Shown: positions 8,721 through 20,628, counted from the first letter of the stretch. The stretch is DNA of 64,000 nucleotides from Streptomyces sp. NBC_01454 (GCF_036227565.1 NZ_CP109460.1:1302001-1366000); one strand, 5' to 3'. Numbers and translations are program-made. The notes: a model not told the origin generated them from the letters alone.

Positions 8721-9995
8721 TCACGGCCCGGCCGGCGCCGGCCGTACCCGCAGGAACCGCGGCCGGTACAGCTCCACCGCGCCGTTGATCCGGGGGCCGG
8801 GCGGGACGCCGGGCGGGCCGAGCCAGTTGATGTCATAGCTGAGCAGCAGCCCACGGCCCGCGGTGAACTCGGGGTGCGCCTGCGGGTTGTAGACGGCGAC
8901 GTACCGCGGGTCGGCGGCGGGCGGACGGGGTGGGGTGAGACGGCCGTGCGGACCGTGCCAGGGGCCCTGCGGCGCACAGGACCAGTAGCTGGTGACCGCC
9001 CGCAGCCCGGCCGTGCCGTCGCCGCCGGTGTCCATGGTGAACAGCACCCAGGCCGGGCCGTCGCGCACCACGGTGAAGGCGCTGCCCACGCCGCGCCGGC
9101 CGCCGCCCCGCAGCACCGGCCCGGCCCGGCCGGCCCGGCGCTGCCAGCGGGCGCCGTCCCAGAACCGCCAGCTGCCGCGATCCGCCAGCCGCCCGGCCGG
9201 GACCCTCGCGAGGAAGGCGCTGGAGGCAGGTGAGGACGGCGGATCGTCGCCGCCGAAGACATACGTCCAGCCGCCCGCGGGGACCACCGCCGTACCATAG
9301 AGGACCCGCCGTCCCGGGTCCGGGACGGCCGCCTGGTCCACGGTCCGCGTGAGGCCCTCCGGACGCAGTCCGGGGAGCGAGAGCGTGGCCACCTCGGTGG
9401 CGCGCGGCTCGCCGAAGATCCACGGCCCGGTGCCGGGGGTGCGGTGCCACAGCAGGACGCGGACGACCTTCCTGGTGGCGCCGGGCGCACGGGGCTCCAC
9501 GCGCGCACCGACCGGCCAGCGCCGGCCGCCGCCCGGCGGGTCGGGGAAGAGCGGTCCGGGAGCGGCCGCCCCACCGCCGGTCAGGGTGCGCTCCAGGCGG
9601 CCCGAACGGGACATCACCACGGCGGAGTTGTGCCGCAGGGAGGGCGTACCGCCGGTGCCGGAGGTGCGCCAGTGGTGACTTTCGCCGTGCGGGCCGGGCG
9701 GTGCGTGGACCCGGTCGAGGAAGGTGTCGGAGAACAGCCACAGGGTGCGGCCGTCGGGGAGGCGCACCGAGTGGGTGCCGTCGCCGCCGGTCCAGTCGTC
9801 CAGGCGGGTGTTGTCGTTGCCGTAACGGGTGAATTCCGCGGTATGCCGGAAATCGTCGGACCAGGAGGCGATCCGGCGTCCGGCGCAGTCCGCGCGCGGG
9901 CCCGGGGCGGCGGGCCCCGGCAGCAGCCGGACGGCTCCGGCGGTGAGCAGAAGCAGTCCGGCGGCGGCCGCGGTGCGGATCGGCGCCTGGGGCAT
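8721..9995 (-). CDS. Secreted beta-propeller-like protein (DUF4185-like)
   Basis: The protein has 424 residues and an N-terminal signal peptide (hydrophobic core about residues 8-30). The mature region has segments typical of five-bladed glycosidase-like or DUF4185 propellers: GRTLWLFSDTFL, NSAVVMSRSGRL, YGTAVVPAGGWTYVFGGDD, and near the end YNPQAHPEFTAGRGLLLSYDINW. The repeated W/F-x-F-G/S-D and YVFGG strands fit such a fold. No catalytic assignment is possible from what I can see, and the family identification is from pattern memory only. The gene is monocistronic and divergent from mutA. Confidence 0.75.
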   Translation of the reverse strand: MPQAPIRTAAAAGLLLLTAGAVRLLPGPAAPGPRADCAGRRIASWSDDFRHTAEFTRYGNDNTRLDDWTGGDGTHSVRLPDGRTLWLFSDTFLDRVHAPPGPHGESHHWRTSGTGGTPSLRHNSAVVMSRSGRLERTLTGGGAAAPGPLFPDPPGGGRRWPVGARVEPRAPGATRKVVRVLLWHRTPGTGPWIFGEPRATEVATLSLPGLRPEGLTRTVDQAAVPDPGRRVLYGTAVVPAGGWTYVFGGDDPPSSPASSAFLARVPAGRLADRGSWRFWDGARWQRRAGRAGPVLRGGGRRGVGSAFTVVRDGPAWVLFTMDTGGDGTAGLRAVTSYWSCAPQGPWHGPHGRLTPPRPPAADPRYVAVYNPQAHPEFTAGRGLLLSYDINWLGPPGVPPGPRINGAVELYRPRFLRVRPAPAGP

Positions 9996-10233
9996 CGCGC
10001 TCCTCTGGGGGTCCCCTGCTCCTTACGAGCCCGGGGGAGGGTGCCGCGCCCACCGTAGTGAACCGGGCGCCCGCGCCGGAGCAGGCGCGTCGGGTACCGG
10101 AAAAGACGACGGCGCACGATCCGGCCGACCCGTCCCACCTGCCCCTTCTCGCGTAAGAACAGGAAGATCCACTCATGGTCAACGAGTGCAAGGTCACAGC
10201 CTGAGACCCTGCTCCGGCTAACGGTCGTTCGCC

Positions 10234-10246
10234 TAGCCTGCTGCCA
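10234..10246 (+). promoter_or_regulatory. mutA: Candidate -10 box for leaderless mutA mRNA
   Basis: TAGCCT at 10234-10239 lies 6 bases before the mutA ATG at 10246, and there is no Shine-Dalgarno. This spacing is typical of leaderless actinomycete genes, where transcription starts at the A of ATG. Confidence 0.45.
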
Positions 10247-12128
10247 TGACCGCCGAGTCCCCCGAACTCCCCCTGGCCGCCGCCTTCCCGGATGCCGACC
10301 GAGAGCAATGGCAGCGCCTCGTCGAAGGTGTGCTGCGCAAATCGGGCGTCACCGAGGCGTCCGGCGCCGCCGCCGAGGACGCGCTCGCCACCGGCCTCCA
10401 GGACGGCATCCGCATCCGCCCGCTCTACACCGCCGAGGACGGTACGGCCGTCCCGGGCCACCCGGGCTTCCCTCCCTTCGTACGGGCCGGCCGGCCCGAA
10501 GGCACCACCGTCGCCGGGTGGGACGTACGCCAGCAGCACGTCCACACCGATCCGCGGCGGGCCAATGCATCGATCCTGGCCGACCTCGAGAACGGCGTCA
10601 CGTCGATCTGGCTGACCGTCGGCGACGGCGGGGTGCCGGTCTCCGGTCTGGAGCAGGCGCTGCAGGGCGTCTATCTGGATCTGGCCGCGGTGGTCCTGGA
10701 CGCGGGCGCCGATTTCACGGCGGCCGCCGAGGAGTTGCTGCGGCTGTACACGGCCTCCGGCGCACCGCTCGGCGAGGCGGCCGGCGCGCTGGGCGCCGAC
10801 CCGCTCGGCCTGCTGGCCCGTACGGGTGACGATGCCAAGCTGCGCCTCCAGCTGGAGTCGGCCGCCCGCCTGGCCGGGCGCTGCACCGACGAGGCGCCGG
10901 GCCTGCGGGCGCTGGCCGTCGACGCGCTGCCGTACCACGAGGCGGGCGGCTCGGCCGCCGAGGAACTGGGCACCTCGCTGGCCACCGGCGTCGCCTATCT
11001 GCGGCAGCTGACGGAAGCCGGGCTCGGCATCGACGACGCCTGCCGGCAGCTGGAGTTCCGCTATGCCGCCACCGCGGACCAGTTCCTGACCATCGCCAAG
11101 CTGCGCGCGGCCCGCCGGCTGTGGGCCCGGGTCGCCGAGGTGTGCGGGGCCTCGCCCGCCGCGGCCGCGCAGCGCCAGCACGCGGTCACCTCCACGGTGA
11201 TGATGGCCCGTCGCGACCCCTGGGTGAACATGCTGCGCACCACGGTCGCCGGGCTGTCCGCCGGAGTGGGCGGCGCGGAGGCGGTGACGGTGCTGCCGTT
11301 CGATGCCGCGCTGGGCCTGCCCGACGCGTTCGCCCGGCGGATCGCCCGCAACACCCAGTCCGTGCTGCTGGAGGAGTCGCATCTGTCGAAGGTCATCGAC
11401 CCGGCGGGCGGCTCCTGGTACGTCGAGAGCCTCACCGACGAGCTGGCCCGCGCCGCCTGGGCGTGGTTCCAGGAGATCGAGGGCGCGGGCGGCCAGGCCG
11501 CGGCGCTGCGCTCCGGGATGATCGCCGGCCGGCTGGCCGGCACCTGGCAGCGCCGCACCGACGACCTCGCCCGCCGGCGCGAACCGATCACCGGCGTCAG
11601 CGAGTTCCCCCATCTCGCCGAGCCCCCGGTACACCGCGAGCCGGCACCCGCGCCGATCGGCGGAGGGCTGCCACGGGTGCGCCGGGACGACGCGTACGAG
11701 CGGCTGCGGTCGCGTTCCGACGCCCATCTGGCGGCGAGCGGCGCCCGCCCGAAGGTCTTTCTGGCCGCGCTGGGCCCGGTCGCGGCGCACACCGCCCGGC
11801 TGGCGTTCGCCGCCAATCTGTTCCAGGCGGGCGGCATCGAGACGGTGGCCGAACCCGCGCCGGTGGACACGGAGTCGGTCGCCGAGGCGTTCGCCCGCAG
11901 CGGCGCGCGGATCGCCTGTCTGTGTGCGAGCGACACGGTGTACGGCGAGCAGGCGGCGGCCGTGGCGGCCGCGCTGAAGTCGGCGGGAGCGGTACGGGTG
12001 CTGCTGGCGGGCAAGCCGGGCGAGCGCCGGGAGGAATTCACCGCGGCGGGCGTGGACACCTTTGTCTTCGCCGGCTGCGACGCGGTCGAGGTCCTCTCCT
12101 CGGCCCTGGATGTCATGGAGGTGGCGTG

Positions 12129-12129
<1 letters not shown>
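10246..12129 (+). CDS. mutA: Methylmalonyl-CoA mutase small subunit
   Basis: This 627-residue small (beta) subunit belongs to the adenosylcobalamin-dependent mutase that interconverts succinyl-CoA and methylmalonyl-CoA. It has the TIM-barrel half ([21 protein letters not shown] early; [28 protein letters not shown]) but lacks the D-x-H-x-x-G cobalamin motif in its C-terminal domain, as expected for the non-catalytic subunit. It is directly followed by mutB, whose ATG shares a base with the mutA stop. In Streptomyces this enzyme links propionyl-CoA and valine catabolism to central metabolism and supplies methylmalonyl-CoA for polyketides. Confidence 0.96.
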
Positions 12130-14360
<2,231 letters not shown>

Positions 14361-14370
14361 GCGGGGGGAC

Positions 14371-15375
14371 ATGCCGGCGAGGATCGATGTCGAACGGTAC
14401 GCCGAGGGTGTCCGCGCGGGTTCCCGGGCCTGGATCGCCCGGGCCGTCACCCTGGTCGAGTCCACCCGCCCCGACCACCGGACGGCGGCCCAGCGGCTGC
14501 TGATCGAGCTGCTGCCGTACTCCGGTGCGGCCCGCAGAGTGGGCATCAGCGGGGTGCCGGGTGTCGGCAAGTCGACCTTCATCGACGCCCTCGGCACGCT
14601 GCTGACGGGGAGGGGGCACCGGGTCGCGGTGCTCGCCGTGGACCCGTCCTCCAGCCGCACCGGCGGCTCCATCCTGGGCGACAAGACCAGGATGGAGCGT
14701 CTGGCGACCGACCCGGCGGCGTTCGTCCGGCCCTCCCCCACCTCCGGCACGCTGGGCGGAGTGGCGCGGGCCACCCGGGAGTCCATCGTGGTGATGGAGG
14801 CGGCGGGCTATGACGTCGTCCTGGTGGAGACGGTGGGCGTCGGCCAGTCCGAGACCACCGTCGCGGGCATGGTCGACACCTTTCTGCTGCTGACCCTGGC
14901 CCGCACCGGCGACCAGCTCCAGGGCATCAAGAAGGGCGTACTGGAGCTGGCGGACCTGGTCTCCGTCAACAAGGCCGACGGGCCGCACGAGCGGGACGCC
15001 CGCTCCGCGGCCCGCGAACTGGCCGGTGCGCTGCGGCTGTTGCAGCCCGTCGACGCGGCCTGGACGCCGCCCGTCCTGACCTGCAGCGCCCGCGAGGGCA
15101 CCGGTCTGAAGGCGCTGTGGGAGCGGGTCGAGCAGCATCGCACCCTGCTGGATTCCACCGGGGCGCTGGCCGAGCGGCGCCGCACCCAGCAGGTCGACTG
15201 GACGTGGTCGATGGTCCGGGACCGGATGATCGACCGGCTCCAGGAGCACCCGGAGGTGCGCCGGCTGGGCCCCGAGGTCGAACAGGCCGTGCGCGACGGC
15301 GAACTGACCGCGACGCTGGCGGCCGAGCGGCTGCTGACCGCGTTCGGACTGGGAGACCCTCCCCCGCGGAACTGA
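14371..15375 (+). CDS. meaB: Methylmalonyl-CoA mutase-associated GTPase MeaB
   Basis: This 334-residue P-loop GTPase of the MeaB/ArgK (G3E) family protects and reloads the mutase. Walker A is GVPGVGKST (residues 61-69). The Mg/base region [18 protein letters not shown], the switch [10 protein letters not shown] and the guanine-specificity NKADG are all present. It is third in the mutase operon, 10 bases after mutB. A strong terminator follows. Confidence 0.96.
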   Translation: MPARIDVERYAEGVRAGSRAWIARAVTLVESTRPDHRTAAQRLLIELLPYSGAARRVGISGVPGVGKSTFIDALGTLLTGRGHRVAVLAVDPSSSRTGGSILGDKTRMERLATDPAAFVRPSPTSGTLGGVARATRESIVVMEAAGYDVVLVETVGVGQSETTVAGMVDTFLLLTLARTGDQLQGIKKGVLELADLVSVNKADGPHERDARSAARELAGALRLLQPVDAAWTPPVLTCSAREGTGLKALWERVEQHRTLLDSTGALAERRRTQQVDWTWSMVRDRMIDRLQEHPEVRRLGPEVEQAVRDGELTATLAAERLLTAFGLGDPPPRN

Positions 15376-15392
15376 GCGCCACCCGCACCATG

Positions 15393-15442
15393 ACGCGGCC
15401 CCGCCCCGAGCAGCCATCGGCACACTCGGGGCGGGGCCGCGT
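15393..15442. terminator. Bidirectional terminator after meaB
   Basis: A perfect 18-bp GC-rich stem (arms 15393-15410 and 15425-15442) with a 14-base loop lies between meaB and the convergent ATP-binding protein gene. Confidence 0.8.
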
Positions 15443-15465
15443 CGTCGCAGCGGCAGGAGCCTGCC

Positions 15466-15978
15466 TCAGTCGCGCTCCGACACCGTCGCCCACACCGTCT
15501 TCCCCGAGCGGTCCGGCGGCGTCCAGCCCCAGGCGTCGCTCAGCCGGTCGACGATCTGCAGCCCGCGCCCCGATTCCGCCAGGGTGTCCTGGGGCCCGAC
15601 GACGGGTGCGCCGGCGCCGGCGTCCGAGACCGCGCACAGCACCGTGGCGCCCTGCCGGGTCAGGGCCAGCCAGGCCGGACACAGCGCGGCCAACGCCTCG
15701 CGGCGCTCGCGCTCCCCCTCGGTCCGACTGCCGTAGCGCAGGGCGTTGCTGACGAGTTCGGACACGACCAGGGCCGCGTCCTCGGCGACGCCGGCGCACA
15801 GTTTCCAGCCTTCGAGCGTCACCCGGGTGAACCGGCGGGCCTCGGCGACGGTGCGGGCCGAGCTGCTCAGTGCGCACGCCGCGAAGTCGTCCGGGGCGGG
15901 CATCCACCAGGTGTCGTCACACGCTTCATCCCGGAGGGCGTCGTGCACGGTCTCTGCCGGATGAGTGGTCATCAACAT
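15466..15978 (-). CDS. ATP-binding anti-sigma-type regulatory protein (HATPase_c)
   Basis: This 170-residue protein carries a GHKL ATPase domain of the kind found in SpoIIAB/RsbW-like anti-sigma factors: N-box ELVSNALRYG, G1 region SDAGAGAP, and G2 GRGLQIVDRLSDAWG. No transmembrane or sensor part is present. Streptomyces has dozens of these, often next to DUF397 and XRE/DUF5753 genes as here (divergent neighbours at 16169 and 16580). Their targets are mostly unknown. The Met at residue 3 (15972) is an equally likely start. Confidence 0.87.
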   Translation of the reverse strand: MLMTTHPAETVHDALRDEACDDTWWMPAPDDFAACALSSSARTVAEARRFTRVTLEGWKLCAGVAEDAALVVSELVSNALRYGSRTEGERERREALAALCPAWLALTRQGATVLCAVSDAGAGAPVVGPQDTLAESGRGLQIVDRLSDAWGWTPPDRSGKTVWATVSERD

Positions 15979-16168
15979 CTCCGCGAGGGGGATTTCGGGA
16001 CTGGGCCGGACTGCCTCGGAGAGCTAATATCCTCGTCAGCCGTCCGTCGATGCAAGTGCATCTGCAATTACATCGGTAAGTACGGGGACACAGGGGCACG
16101 TTCACGCCAAGGTGAGCGACGGCCCGGGATCGGTCGGAGGCGCGTCCTCCAGCAAGGGAGCATCTGAT

Positions 16169-16411
16169 ATGGAGCCGGTGACCAACGGCATACAGGCAAC
16201 CGCCCTCGACGGCGCCGCCTGGCGCAAGAGCCGCCGCAGCAACCCCAGTGGCAACTGCGTTGAACTGGCGGTTCTTTCGGACGGCGAGGTAGCGGTGCGC
16301 AACTCCCGTTTTCCCTCGGGTCCGGCGCTGGTCTACACCCGCGACGAGATGACCGCCTTCGTCCAGGGCGCCAAGGACGGCGACTTCGACGATCTCATCG
16401 GCCGCGGCTGA
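16169..16411 (+). CDS. DUF397 domain-containing protein
   Basis: This 80-residue protein has the DUF397 signature: WRKSRRSNPSGNCVELAVL, then VAVRNSRFPSGPALVYTRDEM and an acidic end. The start at ATG 16169 has an AAGGGAG site 8 bases upstream, which is better than the more distal ATG at 16112. DUF397 proteins are usually encoded beside XRE/DUF5753 regulators (here 16580-17488). The partners behave in some species like developmental or antibiotic regulators of the BldB/WhiJ network. Confidence 0.93.
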   Translation: MEPVTNGIQATALDGAAWRKSRRSNPSGNCVELAVLSDGEVAVRNSRFPSGPALVYTRDEMTAFVQGAKDGDFDDLIGRG

Positions 16412-16502
16412 CGCATATGTCGGCCGAATACCCGCCCCGGCTGTACGCGGACTGGAGCCGATGGGACACTGGGCGTTCGCCCGACCACCCAGGGGAGTCA
16501 GC

Positions 16503-16583
16503 ATGAGCGAGCGCCGCGAGCGAACCGTGGAACGGTGCGCGCCGCGCGAGTGCGAGGCCGAGCGAAACGAGGTGTCGGCATGA
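16503..16583 (+). CDS. Possible 26-residue leader peptide coupled to XRE gene
   Basis: An ATG at 16503 sits behind a strong AGGGGAG site and opens a 26-codon frame rich in Arg and Glu. Its TGA overlaps the ATG of the XRE gene (ATGA). The XRE start itself has only a weak GAGGTG upstream, so translation coupling through this leader is plausible. The sequence has a repetitive GAGCG/GCGAG character seen upstream of other actinomycete genes, so it may be a repeat and not a selected peptide. Confidence 0.35.
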   Translation: MSERRERTVERCAPRECEAERNEVSA

Positions 16584-17488
16584 GCGCCGCGCAGCCGAGC
16601 AGCGATCCGTCCCTGCGCCGCTATCTCGAACACCCGCGGGGCGGCCCGACCGTCCTGCGCATCGTGCTGGGCACCCAGCTTCGCCGGCTGCGGGAAGGCG
16701 CGGGCATCACCCGCGAGGCCGCGGGGGACGCCATCCGCGGTTCGCACGCGAAGATCAGCCGCCTGGAGCTGGGACGGGTGAGCTGCAAGGAGCGGGACGT
16801 CGCCGATCTGCTGACGCTCTACAACGTCACGGATGAAACGATCCGCTCGGACTTCCTCACCCTGGCCCGCCGGACCAGCACTCCCGGCTGGTGGCATCAG
16901 TACGGCGATGTGCTGCCGGGCTGGTTCGAGACGCACATCGGCCTCGAAGAGGCCGCCTCGGTGATCCGCACCTACGAAGTCCAGTTCGTGCCGGGCCTGT
17001 TGCAGACGCCGGACTACGCGCGGGCGGTGACGCAGCTCGGTCATCCGCGGGCGTCGGCCGAGGAGATCGAGCGACGGGTGCGACTGCGCGTACAGCGTCA
17101 GGAGCTGCTGACCGTCCCGGATGCGCCGCGGGTGTGGGCCGTGATCGACGAGGCGTCGCTGCGCCGTCCGCTCGGCGGGCCCGAGGTGATGGAGGGTCAG
17201 CTCCGGCATCTGCTGACGATGGCCGAGCTGCCGAATGTCACGCTGCAGATCGCACCGTTCAGCCTCGGTGGTCTGGCGGCGGCCGGCGGTCCGATCACGA
17301 TCCTGCGGTTCCTGGAGCCGGACCTGCCGGACATCGTCTATCTGGAGCAGCTGACCAGCGCGCTCTATCTGGACAAGCGCGATGATGTCGACCACTACCT
17401 CGCGGTGATGGACCGGCTCAGCGCACAGTCCGAGTCCCCGCGGGAATCCCTGGTGATACTGGAACGGCTGCTCAAGCAGGAGAGCTGA
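16580..17488 (+). CDS. XRE family helix-turn-helix regulator with DUF5753
   Basis: The protein has 302 residues from ATG 16580. The N-terminal HTH (about residues 25-80) includes QLRRLREGAGITREAAGDAI and HAKISRLELGRV. The rest is DUF5753: WWHQYGDVLPGWFETHIGLEEAA, then YEVQFVPGLLQTPDYARAV and FLEPDLPDIVYLEQLTSALYLD. This is a very common Streptomyces regulator type, partner of the DUF397 gene just upstream. The ligand and regulon are unknown. Confidence 0.94.
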   Translation: MSAAQPSSDPSLRRYLEHPRGGPTVLRIVLGTQLRRLREGAGITREAAGDAIRGSHAKISRLELGRVSCKERDVADLLTLYNVTDETIRSDFLTLARRTSTPGWWHQYGDVLPGWFETHIGLEEAASVIRTYEVQFVPGLLQTPDYARAVTQLGHPRASAEEIERRVRLRVQRQELLTVPDAPRVWAVIDEASLRRPLGGPEVMEGQLRHLLTMAELPNVTLQIAPFSLGGLAAAGGPITILRFLEPDLPDIVYLEQLTSALYLDKRDDVDHYLAVMDRLSAQSESPRESLVILERLLKQES

Positions 17489-17544
17489 CGCCCGTTTCCG
17501 GGCGGAGGAGGGGCCGGGTTCCGATGGCTGCCCCGCCCCTCTTC
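17489..17544. terminator. Two stacked hairpins between convergent genes
   Basis: A 6-bp hairpin (CGCCCG-tttc-CGGGCG, 17489-17504) is followed at once by a longer stem with arms 17505-17514 and 17535-17544 (one mismatch). They lie between the XRE gene and the convergent methyltransferase. Confidence 0.55.
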
Positions 17545-17560
17545 GCCCGCGGCCGCCGCG

Positions 17561-18376
17561 CTACGGCTTGCGGGCGACGCCGCCGAACTCGATCCACTCC
17601 TGGGTCAGCTGCTTGGGGCCGATGTCCGCATCCGGCATCCAGGTGGAGACCTCCCTCAGACCCGGTTCCTGGATCTCCAAACCCTCCAGGAAGCCGGCCA
17701 GCTCATGCGCCTGGCGTACCCGGCCCCACTGGCCCTGGGTGCTGACCCGCATGAACTCGGTGACGAAGTCGCGGGTGGCGGCGTCCTCGCTGACCAGCTG
17801 GCACACCACCAGGAAGCTGCCCGGCGCCAGACGGTCGGCGACCCGCTTGATGAGACCGGCCGGGTCGTCGGCGTCCGGTATGCAGTGGAGCACGGAGACG
17901 AACAGGGCGGCGACGGGCTGGTCGAAGTCGATCAGCCGGGTCACCTCCGGGCTGCTCAGGATGCCGTCGGTGTCCCGCATGTCCGCCTGGATGACGGCGG
18001 TGTGGGTGTTCTCCTCCAGCAGGGCGCGGCCGTGTGCCAGCACGATGGGGTCGTTGTCGACGTAGACCACACGGGAGGCGGGGTCGACCTGCTGGGCGAC
18101 CTGGTGGACGTTGTCCTGCGTCGGGAGGCCGGATCCGTGGTCGATGAACTGCCGGATGCCGTGCTCGCGAGCCAGCCAGCGGACCACCCGCTGCAGAAAG
18201 CGCCGGTTGTTGATCGCCAGCACCTGAGTGCTCGGAACGACCTTGCTCAGCTCTTCGCAGGCCTCGCGGTCGACGGCGTAGTTGTCCTTGCCGCCGAGGT
18301 AGTAGTCGTACATCCGGGCAACGCTCGGGATGCTGACGTCGACGACTCCGGACTGCGGTCGCGCTTCTTGGCTCAT
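17561..18376 (-). CDS. SAM-dependent methyltransferase, S-adenosyl methyltransferase (DUF574) type
   Basis: This 271-residue protein is typical of the large Streptomyces DUF574 family. It begins with VARMYDYYLGGKDNYAVDREA, followed by VRWLAREHGIRQFIDHGSGLPTQDN, the SAM-binding region, then VYVDNDPIVLAHGRALL and an FVSVLHCIPDADDP segment. The fold is a class I methyltransferase; substrates are unknown. The paralogues are often next to XRE/DUF397 or anti-sigma genes, as here. Confidence 0.92.
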   Translation of the reverse strand: MSQEARPQSGVVDVSIPSVARMYDYYLGGKDNYAVDREACEELSKVVPSTQVLAINNRRFLQRVVRWLAREHGIRQFIDHGSGLPTQDNVHQVAQQVDPASRVVYVDNDPIVLAHGRALLEENTHTAVIQADMRDTDGILSSPEVTRLIDFDQPVAALFVSVLHCIPDADDPAGLIKRVADRLAPGSFLVVCQLVSEDAATRDFVTEFMRVSTQGQWGRVRQAHELAGFLEGLEIQEPGLREVSTWMPDADIGPKQLTQEWIEFGGVARKP

Positions 18377-18939
18377 TCCACACTTTCCCGTCGCTTCGAC
18401 AGCATTCAGCCAGGGGGCAGCCGCGATCGTTCCGTATGTGTACGACCACGCCCCGCAGCCCCCAACATACCCACCGGACGGGGGTTGGTGCAGACAAGTG
18501 AGCGGGTCACGTGCACGGAGTTACCGCTGTGGCTCCGTCGACGGGAAGTAATCCCAACAGGCGTGCGAATCAAGGGGGTTCAACCGGCCAGTCGGCGGTC
18601 GCGGGGAGTCGCTCCAGGGACCCTGTGGCCGGGAATCGCCCGCGGGGTCAGAGGTCGGCCGGGGGCTGGGTGCGGGCCGCCGCCTCGCCACTCATCAGCG
18701 GCGACCCGCTCTCACTTCCCCCGGCGACACCCAGCGCCGGGCTCCGCCCCGTGTGACACGGCCCGGCCGAGGAGCACTCCCGGCTCGTGCCACATACAGC
18801 GCCGCCTCGGCCATCACCCGATCAACGGCCGTTGCGGTACGGGGCGTTACGTGGAATCGCCTACCACCCCCGGCCCGCTTTACACCTGCCGACGATCAGG
18901 AGGACGGGCCTCCCCCGCACTCCACGGCCTTACTTCTGC
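18377..18939. other. Intergenic region upstream of methyltransferase and TetR gene
   Basis: This 563-bp divergent gap holds no frame with convincing family similarity or codon bias. It should contain the methyltransferase promoter on the minus strand; I cannot place its hexamers. The TetR operator begins at its right edge. Confidence 0.6.
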
Positions 18940-18973
18940 GTAACCTTACTCGGCAGTAAGGTTACGGTAGGCT
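18940..18973 (+). promoter_or_regulatory. TetR autoregulatory operator plus leaderless -10 box
   Basis: A perfect palindrome with 11-bp arms (GTAACCTTACT at 18940-18950, AGTAAGGTTAC at 18955-18965) and a 4-bp centre lies just upstream of the TetR gene. Next to it, TAGGCT (18968-18973) is 7 bases from the ATG at 18981, which has no Shine-Dalgarno. The operator therefore covers the -35/spacer region of a leaderless promoter, the classic arrangement for self-repression. Confidence 0.75.
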
Positions 18974-18980
18974 GACGCGA

Positions 18981-19628
18981 ATGAGCGACATACGCAGGCG
19001 ACGCGTCCCCCGGCCGGTCCGGGAGCAGCAGATCATCGATGCGGCGATCCGGGTCTTCGCCCGGCGCGGCTACCACGCCGCCTCGGTCGACGAGATCGCC
19101 GAACTCGCCGGGATTTCCAAGCCGATGGTCTATCTCTATCTCGACTCCAAGGAAGGGCTGTTCCTCGCCTGTCTGCGGCGCGAGGCCGAACGCCTGCTGG
19201 CCGCCTTCCGGGCCGCCGCGGTCCCCGCGCACTCCCCCGAGCTGCGGCTGCGGGCCGGACTGCTGGCGTTCTTCACCTTCGTCACCGAACACCGCGACAG
19301 CTGGGTGGTGCTGCACCGCCAGTCCTCGGAGCCGAGCCCGGCGATCACCGCGGAGCTGGCCCGGTCGCGGCGGGCGCTGCTGGCGGAGGTCACCGCCCTG
19401 GTCCGGGCCGATATCGCGGCCAGTGACGGGCCCGCCTGTCCCGACGACGACGCCGAGTTCGTGGCGTACACCCTGGTCGGTGCGGCGGACTCGCTCACCG
19501 ACTGGATGGCGCTGCACCCCGACGAGCCCCCGGAGCGGATCACCCTGCGGCTGATGAACATGGTGTGGGTGGGGATGCGCAATGTGCTCGACGGGGAGGT
19601 GTGGACGACGCCGTCGCAGACCCCGTAG
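18981..19628 (+). CDS. TetR/AcrR family transcriptional regulator
   Basis: This 215-residue TetR protein has a strong HTH at about residues 20-60 (IRVFARRGYHAASVDEIAEL, then AGISKPMVYLYLDSKEGLF). The C-terminal helical domain is of the TetR_C type with no recognisable ligand. A perfect operator palindrome overlaps its promoter, so it should repress itself. The methyltransferase 87 bases downstream in the same direction could be in the same unit. The ATG is taken at 18981 because it matches the leaderless promoter. Confidence 0.93.
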   Translation: MSDIRRRRVPRPVREQQIIDAAIRVFARRGYHAASVDEIAELAGISKPMVYLYLDSKEGLFLACLRREAERLLAAFRAAAVPAHSPELRLRAGLLAFFTFVTEHRDSWVVLHRQSSEPSPAITAELARSRRALLAEVTALVRADIAASDGPACPDDDAEFVAYTLVGAADSLTDWMALHPDEPPERITLRLMNMVWVGMRNVLDGEVWTTPSQTP

Positions 19629-19715
19629 GAGCCCTCGGGCGCGCGGGCTCCGCCCGGCTCGCCTCCGCGGTCCCGCGGGGAATGGGCTTCGCCGCCCCGC
19701 GGGTAGGAGTCATGG

Positions 19716-20588
19716 ATGACCACAGAGAAGAGCGAGCCGGCGCCGCTCCCGGTGACCCTGCCCAGCACCGAGGAGATGCTCCTGGCCAACCAGGCGAACT
19801 GGGATGCGCGCACCCCGGTCCATGTGTCCAGCGCGTTCTACGGGCTGGACGGTTCACGGACCGCCGAGGACTGGTTCGCGCCGTTCGAGTGGACGGATCT
19901 CGGCGATCTGGCGGGGCGGGAGGTGCTGCATCTGCAGTGCCATCTGGGCACCGAGACCGCCGCGTTCGCCGAGCGGGGCGCCGCGCACACGGTGGGGCTG
20001 GACTTCTCCGTCGCGGCCGTGGCGGAGGCGCGGCGGCTCGCCGCGGAGGCCGGCCGGTCCGTGGAGTTCGTCCGGTCGGATGTGCACCGGGCCGTGGACG
20101 CGCTCGGCGGGCGACGGTTCGACGTCGTCTACACCGGCAAGGGGGCGCTGTGTTACCTGCCGGACCTGACGGCCTGGGCGGAGGTCGTCAGCTCGCTGCT
20201 GCGGCCCGGCGGGACGTTCTATCTGGTCGAGTTCCATCCGCTGCTCGACGCCCTGGGGCCGACGCCGAGCCCCGACCGACAGCAACTGCGGCTGCACCAC
20301 GACTACTTGGCGGGACGCGGGCCGCTCAGGAGCGATACCCCCCACACCTACACCGACGGTCCGCCGGTGCGGGGCGCCACGACCAGCTATGAGTGGCGGC
20401 ACGGCCTCGGGGAGGTCGTGTCCGCGGTGATCGGCGCGGGGATGACCCTCCAGCTGGTGCGGGAGACCGAGCTGCTGCCCTGGAAGCGGTTCGACGCCAT
20501 GGTGCCGGCCGAGAACGGCTGGTGGCGTCTGCCGCCGTCGGAGCCGATCGTTCCGCTGCTGTACGCGCTGCGGGCGGTGAAGGACTGA
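19716..20588 (+). CDS. Class I SAM-dependent methyltransferase
   Basis: The protein has 290 residues. The Rossmann-type methyltransferase core is visible with LAGREVLHLQCHLGTETAAFA (motif I region), HTVGLDFSVAAVAEAR (acidic end of strand 2), VEFVRSDVH, and FDVVYTGKGALCYLPDL (motif IV/post). A C-terminal part adds YEWRHGLGEVVSAVIGAGM. The substrate is unknown. It is co-directional with the TetR gene and may be controlled by the operator at 18940. Confidence 0.9.
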   Translation: MTTEKSEPAPLPVTLPSTEEMLLANQANWDARTPVHVSSAFYGLDGSRTAEDWFAPFEWTDLGDLAGREVLHLQCHLGTETAAFAERGAAHTVGLDFSVAAVAEARRLAAEAGRSVEFVRSDVHRAVDALGGRRFDVVYTGKGALCYLPDLTAWAEVVSSLLRPGGTFYLVEFHPLLDALGPTPSPDRQQLRLHHDYLAGRGPLRSDTPHTYTDGPPVRGATTSYEWRHGLGEVVSAVIGAGMTLQLVRETELLPWKRFDAMVPAENGWWRLPPSEPIVPLLYALRAVKD

Positions 20589-20628
20589 GCCGCTGAGCCG
20601 CTGAGCGCCCGCGGCGCGGGCGGGCGCC

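Noticed and set aside
8833..11790. Minus-strand frame of 985 codons
   Set aside because: It covers parts of two genes on different strands and shows no family motif; codon bias follows the annotated genes.
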